From Larix sibirica (lineage: Eukaryota; Streptophyta; Pinopsida; Pinales; Pinaceae), in the NCBI GenBank assembly GCA_004151065.3, contig NWUY0300034256.1, positions 7,810 to 19,020 of the forward strand: a DNA stretch of 11,211 nucleotides, in the 5' to 3' direction. The position numbers and the translations under genes were made by a program. Shown piece after piece: positions 1-7,292 of the stretch. Within the stretch, counting starts at the first letter, position 1; every line of letters starts with the position of its first letter. The notes below the pieces were generated by a model. That model ran no database searches. It was not told the origin of the DNA and was given only the letters and a program-made list of their open reading frames with translations.

Positions 1-1
1 T

Positions 2-709
2 GGCGTGGGCATAAGTCTCATGAGCAACAACAACGCTGTAACGGATGTCGTCATATTTTCGGCTGCTGTGGGGATTGAGGTGAGCGGGGAGGCAAACATA
101 TTCACGGGAATCCACTGTTATAACAAGGCCACAGGGTTCGGAGGCATTGGAATCAAGCTAAAGCTCGGTGGACTCACTCAGACGAGGATCATCGGTTGTT
201 ATATGGACTATACTGCCATTGTTGCAGAGGATCCCGTGCAGCTAGATATTGCCGATAGTTTCTTTCTCGGCGACGCCAACATAGTGCTGAAATCATCGCA
301 GAGGAAAACGATATTTGGCGTCAACATTGTAGATAATATGTTTAGTGGCTCTTGGAAGGGCGTAAACATTGTTCAGCTGGAAGGACAATTTGAATCGATT
401 GAGCAGACTTTTGTTGACAGGAACAATGTGCTTGGGATGTCGCTTAAATCAACCGTGGCTCGGGGCACAGTCAAGGGCAACGGAATCACATGGACCGTAG
501 ACTTTAATACCCTGCTACTCTTCCCCAATCGTATTCAACATGTTCAGTATTCTTTCTATACATCTGATGCTTCGTTTCCTAGGCATGCTCTCAGAAATGT
601 CTCGCAAAACAGAGTGGTGATCGAAGCGGATACTCAAGTATCTGCAACAGTTGCAGTGCAGGTAGATCAGAGTGCCACTTTTGTTCAAGGCGGGGAGATT
701 TATTCCTGA
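2..709 (+). CDS. QRT3: QUARTET3-like polygalacturonase, C-terminal half (5'-partial)
   Basis: This is the 3' end of a plant QRT3-type pectin lyase-fold protein (GH28-related), a secreted enzyme family known for degrading pectin of the pollen mother cell wall so that microspores separate. The frame is open from the first base pairs of the window to a TGA at 707-709, about 236 codons, roughly half of the usual length near 480; the true start lies upstream. Counting from the GTG at 5, family-like blocks are YNKATGFGG (39-47), CYMDYTAIVAEDP (65-77), FFLGDA (86-91), NMFSGS (111-116) and FPRHALRNVSQNRVV (191-205). The repeated short beta-strand pattern (GI, VNIV, NNVLGM) fits a right-handed beta-helix. 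The classical GH28 catalytic motifs are not visible here and would be expected upstream. There is no frameshift or intron in this part, so the gene may be functional. Assignment to the QRT3 family is firm; pollen-specific function is inferred. Confidence 0.85.
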   Translation, partial: GVGISLMSNNNAVTDVVIFSAAVGIEVSGEANIFTGIHCYNKATGFGGIGIKLKLGGLTQTRIIGCYMDYTAIVAEDPVQLDIADSFFLGDANIVLKSSQRKTIFGVNIVDNMFSGSWKGVNIVQLEGQFESIEQTFVDRNNVLGMSLKSTVARGTVKGNGITWTVDFNTLLLFPNRIQHVQYSFYTSDASFPRHALRNVSQNRVVIEADTQVSATVAVQVDQSATFVQGGEIYS

Positions 710-1342
710 GAGAGGGGTTCTCTTGATTCTTACATACAGTTTTTGCCAAGGCCTCAGGGCACCTGGTTTATATTTTTCATTTTGGGCGAGTCCGAATTTC
801 TGTGGGCAAGTTCTGAAATGGGTTAACCCTTCAATAGAATTTCAGCTCCATTCAAAGGATTTTTAAGGCCAAGATTATTAGTAATAATTATTTTACAATG
901 AAGATACTCGATTATAGGTGTTGAAAATAATGACCTAGTTTTGATCAGAACATGATCCTTTCATGCCACAATTGCTAATTTGGACCTGCCTTCTTTACTG
1001 TAACTAATTTCACAGAATGATCCATGATTATTGTTGTTGAAAACCATGGCGACGACATGATACCTCACATTTGAATCGTTTATTAGAAATTTATTTTGAT
1101 GGGAAAAGCTCAGTTTAATGATTCATACATCTATCCAATTGCAGTCACAGTTCTTCTTTGCTTACAAAAGTTCAAAGTGATTCACATAAATTGTACAATG
1201 GTTTACCCAGGCTTCGTGTGAAAAAGATAACAGACATCCAAGCAGTAGGGGATTTTCAGGATTCATTTAATACAGCTTTTGTTCAATTACAGACAAACCG
1301 TTAAAAAAAAGTGACATATGGCAGTTTATCTGATTTGTTTCT
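710..1342. other. 3' flank of the QRT3-like gene and intergenic DNA
   Basis: This follows the TGA of the QRT3-like gene and should begin with its 3' UTR. No canonical AATAAA is seen close to the stop; the AT-rich AATAAT run near 882 is only a weak candidate for polyadenylation. Open frames are short (for example 672-866, which overlaps the end of the gene in another frame) and look like chance. I see no gene, RNA or recognisable mobile element. Confidence 0.5.
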
Positions 1343-1474
1343 ATCTTTAATCCTCTTACCTAAATTTTAAAATGTCATCAGCATAGGATAGCTGTTCTTC
1401 TACTTACCATCTTTAATCCTGTTACCTAAATTTTAAAATGTCGTAAGCATAGGATAGCTGTTCATCTACTTAGC
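1343..1474. repeat. 66-bp tandem duplication (two units)
   Basis: Two adjacent units, 1343-1408 and 1409-1474, both start ATCTTTAATCCT and run through TAAATTTTAAAATGTC, GCATAGGATAGCTGTTC and CTACTTA with only a few substitutions. It lies just upstream of copy A of the long duplication and has no counterpart before copy B, whose contig begins later. Confidence 0.85.
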
Positions 1475-1883
1475 TTGGTGGGTATACCCCATGGTTTTTC
1501 TTTTTAGAATTACGTTCACCTTTGTGTCTTTAATTTCAACAGAATTCAAATATTTGTTGGAAATAAATCTTCTGCGCCGCCAAGGATTATACTGTGAGAA
1601 AACTCGACTCGTGAAAGATTTTAAACTTCCGGGATTGCATCAAAGAAAGGGGGTTGTTGTGGACCAAGGTCAGGGGATTCTGAGTTATACTGCGGAGGAG
1701 ATCTAGGAGGCCAAGGAGACTGTAGGATAACAGGTCCAGAAGGGCACCTCTGCTGCGGTTAAGTACACCAGGAAAAAGCACAGGGATGCCCACGATGTTA
1801 CTGACGGTACTGGGCGCAGCGCTATGGATTTACAGGCAGAAAGTGTTGGTGTTGGCATTTCCAACGCTGCCAGCTTGTGTGAG

Positions 1884-2083
1884 GTAAGTTTACTTAGAAA
1901 CTCAATAGTCTTAGCTATTTTTAACTGTTTGTTGGGCCTATTTACATGTATAAATATCTTTCATTTTTAGTAATTTAATCAAATACAGTCCCAATTATTC
2001 TTAACGGTTTGGTAGGCCTATTTACATATATAAATATCTTTCATCCTTAATAATTTAATCAAGTAATTCTGATACTTTTTCAG
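1884..2083 (+). other. Spliceosomal intron of LEA-like pseudogene
   Basis: A consensus donor GAG|GTAAGTTT opens the intron, and a pyrimidine-rich tract ending ACTTTTTCAG|AAA closes it: 200 bases, AT-rich, phase 0. The flanking exon frames join without a shift, which supports it as a genuine ancestral intron. The same intron appears at 2333-2532 in the duplicated segment. Confidence 0.7.
1921..2062. repeat. 80-bp tandem duplication inside the intron
   Basis: TTAACTGTTT at 1921 and TTAACGGTTT at 2001 begin two diverged units sharing GGCCTATTTACAT, ATATAAATATCTTTCAT and TAATTTAATCAA. The second unit is cut short near the 3' splice site. The pair recurs at +449 in the duplicated segment. Confidence 0.75.
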
Positions 2084-2199
2084 AAAGCGGCAGAGGTCAA
2101 GGATACCACGTTACAGAAGGCTGTGTAGGTTTGGAATGCTACCAAGGAGAAGCTGGGGTAATATATAGAAGCAACTCGTGATAAGATGAGTCAAGTGGG

Positions 2200-2200
2200 N
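2200..2200. other. Assembly gap placeholder (N)
   Basis: A single N bounded on both sides by identical 448-bp sequence. It is a contig junction rather than an ambiguous base. Confidence 0.85.
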
Positions 2201-2332
2201 GCTGCGGTTAAGTACACCAGGAAAAAGCACAGGGATGCCCACGATGTTACTGACGGTACTGGGCGCAGCGCTATGGATTTACAGGCAGAAAGTGTTGGTG
2301 TTGGCATTTCCAACGCTGCCAGCTTGTGTGAG

Positions 2333-2532
2333 GTAAGTTTACTTAGAAACTCAATAGTCTTAGCTATTTTTAACTGTTTGTTGGGCCTATTTACATGTAT
2401 AAATATCTTTCATTTTTAGTAATTTAATCAAATACAGTCCCAATTATTCTTAACGGTTTGGTAGGCCTATTTACATATATAAATATCTTTCATCCTTAAT
2501 AATTTAATCAAGTAATTCTGATACTTTTTCAG
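2333..2532 (+). other. Second appearance of the LEA-like intron
   Basis: The GAG|GTAAGTTT donor and TTTTTCAG|AAA acceptor of 1884-2083 appear again 449 bases downstream, with no differences seen, inside the suspected overlap duplication. It should be counted once if the overlap is collapsed. Confidence 0.75.
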
Positions 2533-2708
2533 AAAGCGGCAGAGGTCAAGGATACCACGTTACAGAAGGCTGTGTAGGTTTGGAATGCTACCAAGGAGAA
2601 GCTGGGGTAATATATAGAAGCAACTCGTGATAAGATGAGTCAAGTGGGCACTAGAGCATATATGAGAAAGCTCGGAACATTATGCAGGCATTTACAGCAA
2701 CCACGTAG

Positions 2709-3400
2709 AATTTAAAAGAAGGAACGCAAGGAAAAAGGCGTGGCTCTTGATACGATCACCATCTTCTCTCATACAAACCGATGCCTGCCAAGTTTTTGTG
2801 GAAAAAAAAGTGTTTGTGTTTGACCAAATGTTTGAAAGAGAAGTGCTTGACAGAATGTTTGCATTACAAGTGGCTTGCTGAAATGCGTGATATAAATAAC
2901 TCCACTAGAGAAGCTTTCATTTGAGAGGGTTTTGATGATTTCGCCAGCTATCTCATGTGGAAATTCTTAGTCTTGTGGCCAATGATTATGTGGCAAAGAT
3001 AAATACAAATTGCACTTCTTGTAGGGATCCCAGTTTACCGTTGACGACTTCTGCTTGTAGGTAAAGAACTTGACAACACTCTCTGCTGTACAACACCAGC
3101 ATTGCAAAACCCCATTTCTCACATTGGTTTTGCACTTGGGTGGAGGATGGGTGGGAAATGGAGTACCTTCAACTCCATAGCTGGTCTCTTTCAAGGATGT
3201 CTAGTCATTAACAAATCGTCTCCTTTAGTTGCTCCAAATTCTTCCTTGTCTAGTGTGTACTATGGAGGAATTGAAAGAGGTGCAAATATGGGAGGTCTCC
3301 CACTTTTTTGGTTATTTGTATATTTAATGGCTTTTGCCTCTTATATTAGATTTGTACCAATGGATCTATTTGACTTGAATCACTGAGATTTATCTATGTT
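2709..3400. other. Conserved block downstream of LEA pseudogene, copy A
   Basis: This stretch is matched at about 7800-8545 with many substitutions and small indels. It contains a plus-strand open frame (3102-3386) and a minus-strand frame (2967-3194). Both are interrupted or shifted in copy B (for example an extra base in TTGCATTTTGGGTGG against TTGCACTTGGGTGG), so neither looks conserved as protein. It may be the old 3' UTR of the LEA-like gene or the leading part of the retroelement whose relic follows. I recognise no product. Confidence 0.5.
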
Positions 3401-3460
3401 CTAATGGTTTTTTTTATGTTTTTGGTTTCTTCTAATGGTTTTTTTAATGTTTTTGGTTTC
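3399..3460. repeat. 31-bp tandem duplication, copy A only
   Basis: Units 3399-3429 and 3430-3460 both start TTCTAATGGTTTTTTT and end TTTTTGGTTTC, differing at one base. Copy B has a single related unit near 8525 (TTCCAATGGCTTTTTT), so the duplication arose in A. Confidence 0.8.
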
Positions 3461-3609
3461 TTTTAGTTAAGTGTTTTGTTTGCCGCGAACTATCCTTATT
3501 TATGCATCAATTAAGAGTTATCCATGTATCCATTGCTAGTTAATTTTATATTTTTTTTATAATTGTCTATTTTGAATTTTGAACGACGACCATAAAATCA
3601 AATCAATCT

Positions 3610-3610
3610 N
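3610..3610. other. Assembly gap placeholder (N)
   Basis: A single N between AATCAATCT and CTTCAATCTA. Unlike position 2200 there is no long flanking overlap. The DUF4283 relic becomes recognisable shortly after it, so part of that element could be missing at the join. Confidence 0.5.
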
Positions 3611-3639
3611 CTTCAATCTAGGAAAAGCATAGATGGTAG

Positions 3640-4111
3640 TCCACCCCAAATTCTAAGATATAAACACCTATCCGTATAAGGGTTTTCCTTCCAAATTTGC
3701 CTTTGCAATTTTGAGATTTATCAATGTTTGAAAATATTAGTGATACTCATATACTACTTTGGAAAGCTATATAAAAACAAATCTTGAGCGGACTAAGTTG
3801 GGTTTCTATACATATGCCTAGATATGTGTTGAGCTTGATATAAGTATTGGACAAGATGTTCTTACAAAAGGAAATTTTTGGGTCTATTGGATAAGATGAT
3901 CTTACACAGGGAAATTTTTAGATGGGCTAAAGTTCTTGATTATGAGAATACAATATTTCGAGTTGGACTTTGTCAACAAGTAGGACATCTTCAAGATTCT
4001 TGTCTCCTAGCTAAAGCTCACTCCAAAAAGAACAAAAGACAAAAACCAAATACAAACACTAACATTCTTGTGAGAAACCATCTTCAGTTGATGCAGATGA
4101 TCAACAGGTAG
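3640..4111 (+). pseudogene. DUF4283 / CCHC zinc-knuckle retroelement protein relic, copy A
   Basis: This is a decayed piece of the gag-like or LINE ORF1-like protein common in plant genomes, which binds nucleic acid during retrotransposition. Recognisable text in order: FLPNLPLQF (about 3682-3711), a TGA at 3712-3714 where copy B keeps TGG, MFENIS, a one-base loss near 3757-3762, then in the shifted frame YTYA, a TAG, and ICVELDIS (about 3815-3840). Then comes an open frame 3878-4111 with EIFRWAKVLDYEN and RVGLCQQVGHLQDSC, ending in a Lys-rich tail. That segment fits a C-x2-C-x4-H-x4-C knuckle in which the first Cys is Val (3962-3964); the remaining Cys 3971-3973, His 3986-3988 and Cys 4001-4003 are present. 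LPNLPL, then YA-ICVE, then LDYEN plus knuckle is the usual domain order. The tract LLDKM-L occurs about 1.5 times. Not functional. The superfamily is fairly secure; LINE versus LTR origin is open because no RT, RNase H or LTR is seen. Confidence 0.65.
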
Positions 4112-4214
4112 AAAATTAGCCAACATCATGATTAGAGATGGATAATAATGGGTGTTCCCATGAAGATGGGTAACACTTTTTGGCAAGTAGAGGGCTTGAT
4201 TATGTTAAAAACAT

Positions 4215-4303
4215 AGCTCAATCGAGCTTTCTTTAAGCCCTTGATCAAGCTTTTGAGCTTTAAAAAGCTCGATCAAGGGCTTAAAAAAGCGCTCAATCGA
4301 GCT
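4215..4303. repeat. Large imperfect hairpin (about 40-bp arms)
   Basis: Left arm 4215-4254 (AGCTCAATCGAGC ... AAGCCCTTGATCAAGC) pairs with right arm 4262-4303 (GCTCGATCAAGGGCTT ... GCTCAATCGAGCT) around a 7-base loop, with few mismatches and small bulges. Copy B keeps only a shortened version around 9234-9285 with most of the left arm gone. It could be a foldback element remnant or a local inversion duplication. Confidence 0.75.
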
Positions 4304-4566
4304 TTATAACTTGATCAAGGGTTTTACTAACCTCGAATCAAACGTTTTTAATAGCTTGATCGAGCGATTGCATTATCAAGCATTTCCAATTGTTATAACT
4401 ATAAAAACTCAACAAATCAAGACTTATTTCATTGCATTTGTTCCCTGCAAATTTAGTGAATGACTAAAAGAGACGGTTACAAATTTGATAAATGCGTTAT
4501 AGATATAATTGATGTGTAATTAGTGTTTAGAGATGAGAAAATTCCTATTCGTTTGAAGATATGGGT

Positions 4567-4622
4567 GCAGAGTAATTGAAATTATATATATGATTGACCA
4601 AATCTCACTCCAATTACTCTGC
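4567..4622. repeat. 12-bp perfect inverted repeat, copy A
   Basis: GCAGAGTAATTG (4567-4578) and CAATTACTCTGC (4611-4622) are perfect reverse complements with a 32-base AT-rich spacer. A further GATAT/ATATC pair lies just outside. Copy B keeps the left arm (9487 onward, GCAGAGTAATTG) but lacks the right arm. Confidence 0.75.
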
Positions 4623-4734
4623 TAACGAATATCTAGAGGAAGTGACAGTAGTAGTGCATTTACTTGATTATTCTTCAAGGTATTTATTATTATCTACAGG
4701 TGAGCCCTCGAAAGTTTTTTTTAATTAGAGTTTT

Positions 4735-4862
4735 TAGAAGCTCAATCGAACTTAAACCATCGATCGCGATTTTAAAAACTGCATACAAAATCTCAATGGA
4801 GGGATTTAAAACCCTCGATCGAGCTTATTAGCTTGATCGATAGCTTTAAAACAGGGTTTTAG
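4735..4862. repeat. Second cluster of TCGATCGAGC words with hairpin
   Basis: Short words such as AAGCTCAATCGAAC, CATCGATCGCG and CCCTCGATCGAGC resemble the 4195-4370 cluster. TCGATCGAGCT (4815-4825) and AGCTTGATCGA (4830-4840) form an 11-bp stem with one mismatch and a 4-base loop. I find no match to this second cluster in copy B. Confidence 0.6.
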
Positions 4863-5480
4863 CCCCCTTTTCTGCAAATTTAATTTTACTGACATCTTTT
4901 CGAGGCCTAAACCCTATCCTGAGATGCACCTTAGGTACAGATGGATTCGTCCAAGAATCCTCTATCCATTGACATATAATTTATGAATTTCTAATTTCAT
5001 AAAACAATTTTTTTTTCTTTCAAACTTACACTTACAAAACCATGTCCACAACTTCTAATCATCACAAAGAAAAATCAATAACATAAAAATTTCAATTACC
5101 CAAAAGTTTACCCATATTAATCCATTCACCTTAATGTCCATTCATACTTTCGCATTTTAGAAATTTGATTTTAAAGTTATAATTTCAATATGTAAAGTGT
5201 AACCTTCTAAAAGAGGAATGGCATGAAGTTAAAAATTAGAAAAGAAAAAAAAATAACATTGAAAAATTATTTAAAAATTTATCAACATTTTCGATATGTG
5301 AAAGAAAAAAATAATAACATTGAAAAATGATCAACATTTTCAATATCTGTAATGTCAACAAGAACATCAATCCATTGAATTAAATCTAAAATTCAAATAT
5401 TATATTTGAAATTCATAAAACCCTCAAAACTAAAATTCAAATACTATATTTAACAACTACATTGTTTAATACTTTTTCAC
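4863..5480. other. AT-rich non-coding stretch
   Basis: Mainly A/T-rich low-complexity DNA with short imperfect duplications. It is partly matched in B at about 9600-9840 (GAAGTTAAAAATTAGAAA). No gene or RNA is seen. Confidence 0.5.
5239..5350. repeat. Imperfect tandem duplication (about 51-61 bp)
   Basis: Unit 1 (5239-5299) and unit 2 (5300-5350) share GAAA(A)GAAAAAAA, AATAACATTGAAAAAT, ATCAACATTTTC and ATAT. Unit 2 lacks about 10 bases in the middle. Copy B has a single, diverged unit near 9762. Confidence 0.7.
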
Positions 5481-5990
5481 AGTACTGTAACTTTGACAGA
5501 ATGTCCTCTGGTTGGTGCTTTAGCAATTTCCGTATCTCCAGGGACAGCAGGTAACCTTTCCTATAACTGGAGGGAAATGGTAATATAGTTTTCTCTGTTC
5601 CAAATGAGATTTTGTACTCTGCCTCGTTGGGTATGAGAAATATTTAAACTGGTTGTTCTTTCCGTCAACGAGTAGTAAAATTTAACCCCACATGATGCAA
5701 TTTGTTCACTCCTGAGTCCATTAAAAGATCCCGTCAATCATATACTTTTTGGGCATCGATGGACAGAAAGTCACCTCTGAATCCTTGAATTCTTTGCCGT
5801 AAACAAAATTTCTAAACGTGGATTTGAATGGGTTACTCTGATGTCAGTTATATGAAGAAGAAAATGAATACGGCCGAGGGTAAGTAGCTCAGGATGCAGG
5901 TATACGAAGAATAAAATGAATACGCCCCAGGGTAAGTATCAATGCTTTTTGATAAGTTAGAGTATTTTTTTCAGATTTAGGAAAACATGT
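5481..5990. other. Non-coding conserved segment of copy A
   Basis: It is matched in B at about 9838-10035 by TAGTTTTCTCTGTT, TTTCGTCAACGAGTA (TTCCGTCAACGAGTA here), AAAAGATCCC and TCAATCATATACTTTTTGGGCAT. Copy B has lost over half of it. No open frame of note and no recognised element. Confidence 0.5.
5851..5938. repeat. 52-bp tandem duplication, copy A
   Basis: TATGAAGAAGAAAATGAATACG at 5851 and TACGAAGAATAAAATGAATACG at 5903 begin two units that both run into AGGGTAAGTA. The second is partial. Not found in copy B. Confidence 0.65.
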
Positions 5991-6330
5991 TAATGGTTCA
6001 ATAGGTGTATGGCAAAAGTGGAAGTTTATCGCTTATAGATTAGCATAATTATTTAATTTGTAGTTGGTGAACACAGATAGGTCACATGTTAAGTATAAGA
6101 AATAAGTAATAAGTTATGTGTTACTTCTTGTTGGTCACTAAACCTCTTATCCATACATTACTTAGTTTTCAGATTCTCATTTGTTAATAACAACCACTAA
6201 TAACTGCAGTCAAGTTAATGGTTCAAAAGCCAAAAGATGTATGGCAGAAGTGGAAGTCTATCATTTATAAATTATTGGCCTGGGTTGTAGACTCTCATTT
6301 GCTAATAACAACTAATATTAACTATATTCA
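5991..6330. repeat. Dispersed motif TTAATGGTTCAA...GTATGGCAGAAGTGGAAGT, duplicated in copy A
   Basis: The motif occurs at 5991-6030 and again from 6215, each followed downstream by a CTCATTTG(T/C)TAATAACAAC segment (near 6177 and 6295). The first occurrence carries about 95 extra bases between the two parts. Copy B has one occurrence (10310-10410). It may be an end of a non-autonomous DNA transposon; no transposase is present. Confidence 0.6.
6248..6272 (+). repeat. 25-bp arm of a distant perfect inverted repeat (left)
   Basis: AAGTGGAAGTCTATCATTTA plus AAAT-type end at 6248-6272 is the exact reverse complement of 7211-7235. It sits inside the GTATGGCAGAAGTGG motif and the pair encloses about 940 bases. 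Confidence 0.8.
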
Positions 6331-6480
6331 CTCTTAATTTAAGAGTAAATTATCATTTAAATTATAATAAATTTTACCATATTCAAAATAAAACAATCTA
6401 AACATTTTTATACTAAACATTAAACTAAACATTAAAAATTACATTTCCAACCATTTCGTCTATTGCATGTGCCTTTTCTG

Positions 6481-6870
6481 GTGCCACTTTTAGACGTTAC
6501 TATGTTTGAAACATTGGACTTTGAGACATAATAGGCATTCGTTCGTTCTTCCTGTCAATTAGATCCGCAGCCTTTGTTGACAGAACTAGTCACACTACCG
6601 GCCGTATCAGAAATTTGTGGAGAAATCAGCGGCTGTATACAACGACTTTTAAATAAAATGTAGTGTAGATTTTCGGCCGTCAATGCAGGATTTCAAATTT
6701 AGTGTGACAAAATGAATACATTCGATGGAAATGAAAGAATGAAATGATGATTTCAGGAATTTATAACACAAAGTATCAGAATTTCAAATTAAATTGAGTC
6801 GCAAACGTTAGTTAGCCGGCCCGTGATTCTCGGTGGCACTGTTGTTCCGACAATGACTGAGGGTCAAAAT
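6481..6870. other. Conserved tail module of copy A
   Basis: This part is better preserved between the copies than its surroundings; it matches about 10735-11157 nearly colinearly, including TTTAGACGTTACTATGTTTGAAAC, AATAGGCATTCGTTCGTTCTTC, GAAATTTGTGGAGAAATCAGCGG and GTTAGCCGGCCCGTGATT. It is less AT-rich than the neighbouring DNA. No long open frame; it could be regulatory, an RNA-coding exon or the terminal part of a mobile element. Confidence 0.5.
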
Positions 6871-7008
6871 TTATGGCGGTGTTTTTCGTTTCAGAGTCTG
6901 AGCCCAGTACGGAGTGTTTTTGTGATATAAAACATTGTGAAATGAGAGAATTTCAGGTTAAATTGAATTGAGTGGATTAAGATGGTTAGGTTTGATAATG
7001 ATGCAGGA

Positions 7009-7064
7009 GAGTTGTTTAGTTGGTAAATGGTAGTGTGAGTTGTTTAGTTGGTGAATGGAGGTGT
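7009..7064. repeat. 28-bp tandem duplication
   Basis: GAGTTGTTTAGTTGGTAAAT at 7009 and GAGTTGTTTAGTTGGTGAAT at 7037 begin two nearly identical units ending GGTGT or AGTGT. Confidence 0.8.
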
Positions 7065-7210
7065 TTGTTATAATGTGTTAGTGGAAGTGTTCAATACGTA
7101 TTTTGTGGTGAAATGATGATGGGATATGAATGGTTGGATTTGATTTATAGATTAATGTAATGGTTCGAAATTTTGCAATAGTAGTATTAAATGTTGAATT
7201 GCCAAAATGC

Positions 7211-7235
7211 ATTTATAAATGATAGACTTCCACTT
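7211..7235 (-). repeat. 25-bp arm of a distant perfect inverted repeat (right)
   Basis: The reverse-strand counterpart of 6248-6272. Beyond the perfect part the sequence (CATGCCGAAAACATCCC) is a weak reverse match to AGATGTATGGC, so the motif is present here in inverted orientation. Confidence 0.8.
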
Positions 7236-7291
7236 GCCCTCATGCCGAAAACATCCCATCTGAATAACTATAATGAATTCAGGCCTATTGC

Positions 7292-7292
7292 N
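7292..7292. other. Assembly gap placeholder (N)
   Basis: The base after this N (7293, TTACGTTCACC) is exactly where similarity to 1510 begins. The contig on the right therefore starts at or inside the repeat, and the true left edge of copy B is unknown. Confidence 0.7.

Larger units (their letters stand above)
1752..2648. repeat. Exact 448-bp direct repeat around a single N (likely unmerged contig overlap)
   Basis: Bases 1752-2199 and 2201-2648 are identical over their full 448 bases by eye. The left copy ends exactly at the N at 2200 and the right copy starts exactly after it. Identity extending precisely to the gap on both sides is what results when two overlapping contigs are joined with a placeholder instead of merged. 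The true genome probably has one copy here. Confidence 0.85.
1507..2708 (+). pseudogene. LEA group 3-like (LEA_4-type) pseudogene, copy A
   Basis: One frame runs through GILSYTAEEI, a TAG (1704-1706), EAKETVG, a TAA (1728-1730), then QVQKGTSAAVKYT and HDVTDGTG up to a donor GAG|GTAAGT at 1883/1884. After the intron the frame resumes in phase 0 as KAAEVKDTTLQKAV, a TAG (2126-2128), WNATKEKLG, a TAA (2159-2161) and YIEATRDKMSQVG. Lys/Ala/Glu/Thr-rich amphipathic text of this kind is typical of group 3 LEA proteins, cytosolic desiccation protectants of seeds; the family call is by pattern only. A TTTTTCTTTTTAG just before 1507 could be an upstream acceptor. The span as assembled contains the 448-bp duplication around the N at 2200, so the middle is present twice. 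Past 2648 copy A has a 2-base insertion (GCATATATGAG, where copy B has GCATATGAG) that shifts the frame. Four stops plus a frameshift make this a dead gene. Confidence 0.6.
1510..6870 (+). repeat. Long direct duplication, copy A (about 5.4 kb)
   Basis: From TTACGTTCACC at 1510 to about GGGTCAAAAT near 6870 the sequence is matched in the same order and orientation by 7293-11157. Shared landmarks are the LEA-like exons, a block around CCCCATTTCTCACATTGG, the DUF4283 relic, the TTGATCGAGC cluster, CGTCAACGAGTA, CTTTTTGGGCAT, the GTATGGCAGAAGTGG motif and GTTAGCCGGCCCGTGATT. Copy A is longer because copy B has lost several stretches; some short expansions are private to A. Confidence 0.8.
6871..7291. 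other. Spacer between copies A and B
   Basis: No counterpart is seen after copy B or before copy A. It is G/T-rich on the plus strand (GTTGTTTAGTTGGT, GTGTTAGTGGAAGTG) with a 28-bp tandem repeat at 7009-7064 and the inverted motif near 7211-7260. No gene is evident. Confidence 0.5.

Noticed and set aside
672-866. 64-residue frame overlapping the end of the QRT3-like gene
   Set aside because: It begins inside the gene in another frame and extends into the 3' flank, with no recognisable motif.
1587-1793. Minus-strand 68-residue frame also present at 7370-7576
   Set aside because: It is the antisense shadow of the LEA-like exon. Its presence in both copies only reflects their near identity at the DNA level.
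2967-3194. Minus-strand 75-residue open frame with several Cys and Trp residues
   Set aside because: The corresponding bases in copy B are split between two frames (8085-8300 and 8116-8316) by small indels, and no family is recognisable.
3102-3386. Plus-strand 94-residue frame that looks partly hydrophobic
   Set aside because: Copy B has a frame-shifting base near the start and a stop in the middle. Hydrophobic bias is expected from T-rich sequence.
6840-6880. Helitron-type 3' end at the boundary of the module
   Set aside because: A CTAG lies close to the boundary only in copy B (near 11159), the required hairpin does not precede it, and copy A lacks the same end.
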